A DNA stretch of 64,000 nucleotides from Tissierella simiarum (GTDB lineage: Bacteria; Bacillota; Clostridia; Tissierellales; Tissierellaceae), in contig NZ_JAHLPM010000010.1 in NCBI RefSeq assembly GCF_018917865.1, forward strand, positions 1 to 64,000, given 5' to 3'. This document shows positions 62,948 to 64,000 of the stretch, piece by piece (position 1 is the first letter of the stretch; each line of letters opens with the position of its first letter). A program made the translations under genes and the position numbers. The notes below the pieces were generated by a model, which saw only the letters and a list, made by a program, of their open reading frames with translations, had not been told where the DNA came from and did not search any database.

Positions 62948-64000
62948 ATGAAACAAAAACTATTAGCATTATTACTTATGGTAGTAATGATTTTTGGATT
63001 AGTTGGATGTAACCAAAAACCAGTTACTAAAGAAGAAACAGAAGAAACTAAAGGTAAAGAATTAGCTGAAATAGCCACAGAAATTACTGAACCTACAGAA
63101 GTTAATTTTTGGCATTCAATGCAAGGCGATAATGAAGAAGCATTAATAGCCTTAGCTGATAAATTTATGACAGAAAATCCAAAGATTAAGATCAATTTAG
63201 TATTCCAAGGAGGATATAGAGAATTATTTGAGAAATTAATGGCATCAGCAAAAGCTAACCAACTACCAACTATGACTCAAATTTATTCCAATAGATTATC
63301 TTGGTATGTTAGTAAAGATTTAGTTGAAAACTTAAATCCCTATATAGAAAATGAAGCTATTGGATTAACGGACGAAGAAATAGCTGATTATCCAGCTCTT
63401 TTCTTAGATGATGGTATCTGGGATGGAAAGCAGTATGCTATGCCTTTTAACAAAAGTCAGATGGTACTTTATTATAATGTAGATATGTTTAAAAAAGCTG
63501 GATTAGAAGTTCCTAAAACATGGGAAGAATGGAAGTCAACAGCTGCTGCATTGACTAAAGGAGACGTTATTGGACTAGTATTTGCCAATAACCTTTCAAC
63601 AGATATTGCACCGTGGGTAAAACAAAGTGGTGGAGCCACTATGAGTGAAAAAGATAATGTATTGCTATTTGATACTCCTGAAATGAAAGAAGCTGTAGGA
63701 TTTTTAAATAGTTTAATACAAGATGGCTCTGCTCGTTTAGCTGGAGAAGATAAGAATCCAAACGTTCCTTTCTCCCAAGGTAAAGCTGCTATGTGCGTTG
63801 CATCTACATCAGCTATATCAAGAATAGAGAAAGATGCTGTAGAAGGATTAAACTGGTTTGCAGCACCACTTCCAGGAAATAAGACTAACGATCAGCTGTA
63901 TTATGGTACAAATATAGCAGTATTTAATACTGGAACTCCAGAAGAAAAATTAGGAGCTTGGCTATTTTCTAAATTCTTAACCTCACCAGAAAATACTGCT
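62948..64000 (+). CDS. ugpB: extracellular solute-binding lipoprotein, UgpB-like (cut by window edge)
   Basis: 351 codons are visible and the frame is open to the last base. A lipobox LVGC (Cys21) anchors it to the membrane. The text EVNFWHSMQGDNEEALIALA, GIWDGKQYAMPFNKSQMVLYYN and VPKTWEEWKS are those of family 1 binding proteins for glycerol-3-phosphate or oligosaccharides. GGAGGA precedes ATG 62948. Substrate is not fixed by the sequence; the UgpB name is used because of the NFWHSM start of the binding domain and the UgpC-A-E order. Confidence 0.88.
   Translation, partial: MKQKLLALLLMVVMIFGLVGCNQKPVTKEETEETKGKELAEIATEITEPTEVNFWHSMQGDNEEALIALADKFMTENPKIKINLVFQGGYRELFEKLMASAKANQLPTMTQIYSNRLSWYVSKDLVENLNPYIENEAIGLTDEEIADYPALFLDDGIWDGKQYAMPFNKSQMVLYYNVDMFKKAGLEVPKTWEEWKSTAAALTKGDVIGLVFANNLSTDIAPWVKQSGGATMSEKDNVLLFDTPEMKEAVGFLNSLIQDGSARLAGEDKNPNVPFSQGKAAMCVASTSAISRIEKDAVEGLNWFAAPLPGNKTNDQLYYGTNIAVFNTGTPEEKLGAWLFSKFLTSPENTA

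Noticed and set aside
62890-63195. 101-codon minus-strand frame over the start of the binding protein gene
   Set aside because: Antisense shadow; the plus strand has a clear lipoprotein with a ribosome site.

Overview
The window is AT-rich DNA with Gram-positive features: strong AGGAGG-type ribosome binding sites, GTG and TTG starts, and lipoprotein signals. Its gene content fits a strictly anaerobic clostridial or Tissierella-like Firmicute: an electron-bifurcating selenocysteine formate dehydrogenase, a double-cubane-cluster protein, a flavodiiron protein, hemerythrin and an agr quorum-sensing locus. The lineage is inferred from gene content and codon style. No rRNA, tRNA or CRISPR array was recognised.

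Layout. 1-0.7 kb: start of a TnpB transposon gene cut by the window edge. 0.7-9.7 kb: an eight-LysM protein, an NhaC antiporter, a radical SAM protein, a collapsed Bce-type antibiotic-sensing operon (intact response regulator, fused kinase/permease remnants), alanine racemase, a class II aldolase and flavodiiron protein FprA. 9.8-13.3 kb: hemerythrin, then a metal operon (HMA protein, P1B ATPase with a CPG motif, Crp/Fnr regulator) with a FNR-like box at the promoter. 13.6-31.4 kb: a lipoprotein, a triply broken GGDEF/EAL gene, threonine aldolase, PlsY, a DEAD-box helicase, an ABC-F protein, MsrB, two near-identical PepF genes flanking an LCP gene, Ddl and MurF. 31.4-33.3 kb: moaC-MOSC and moaA.

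33.4-41.4 kb is the most unusual part: an agr locus broken into two halves (agrB-agrD and agrC-agrA). Each half carries a copy of the same promoter plus agrD, and about 4 kb of small membrane and secreted proteins of unknown function lies between. One agrD is intact and predicts a serine lactone peptide; the other is decayed. Both promoters have four phased LytTR-type half-sites.

41.5-55.5 kb is a molybdenum/formate block: mobA (with a likely fdhD fragment), a ModE-like regulator, mogA, mobB, moeA, a second molybdopterin-binding protein, modABC, and an operon matching hylCBA-fdhF2. The formate dehydrogenase reads through an in-frame UGA followed by a clear bacterial SECIS hairpin. The block, with moaA and moaC, would import molybdate, build the molybdopterin guanine dinucleotide cofactor and supply the formate dehydrogenase.

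55.5-64 kb: a 2-hydroxyacyl-CoA-dehydratase-like double-cubane protein, an amidohydrolase, DUF1294 and DUF4438 proteins, a small zinc-ribbon protein, and a UgpC-UgpA-UgpE-UgpB-like sugar or glycerol-phosphate ABC importer whose binding protein runs off the right edge.
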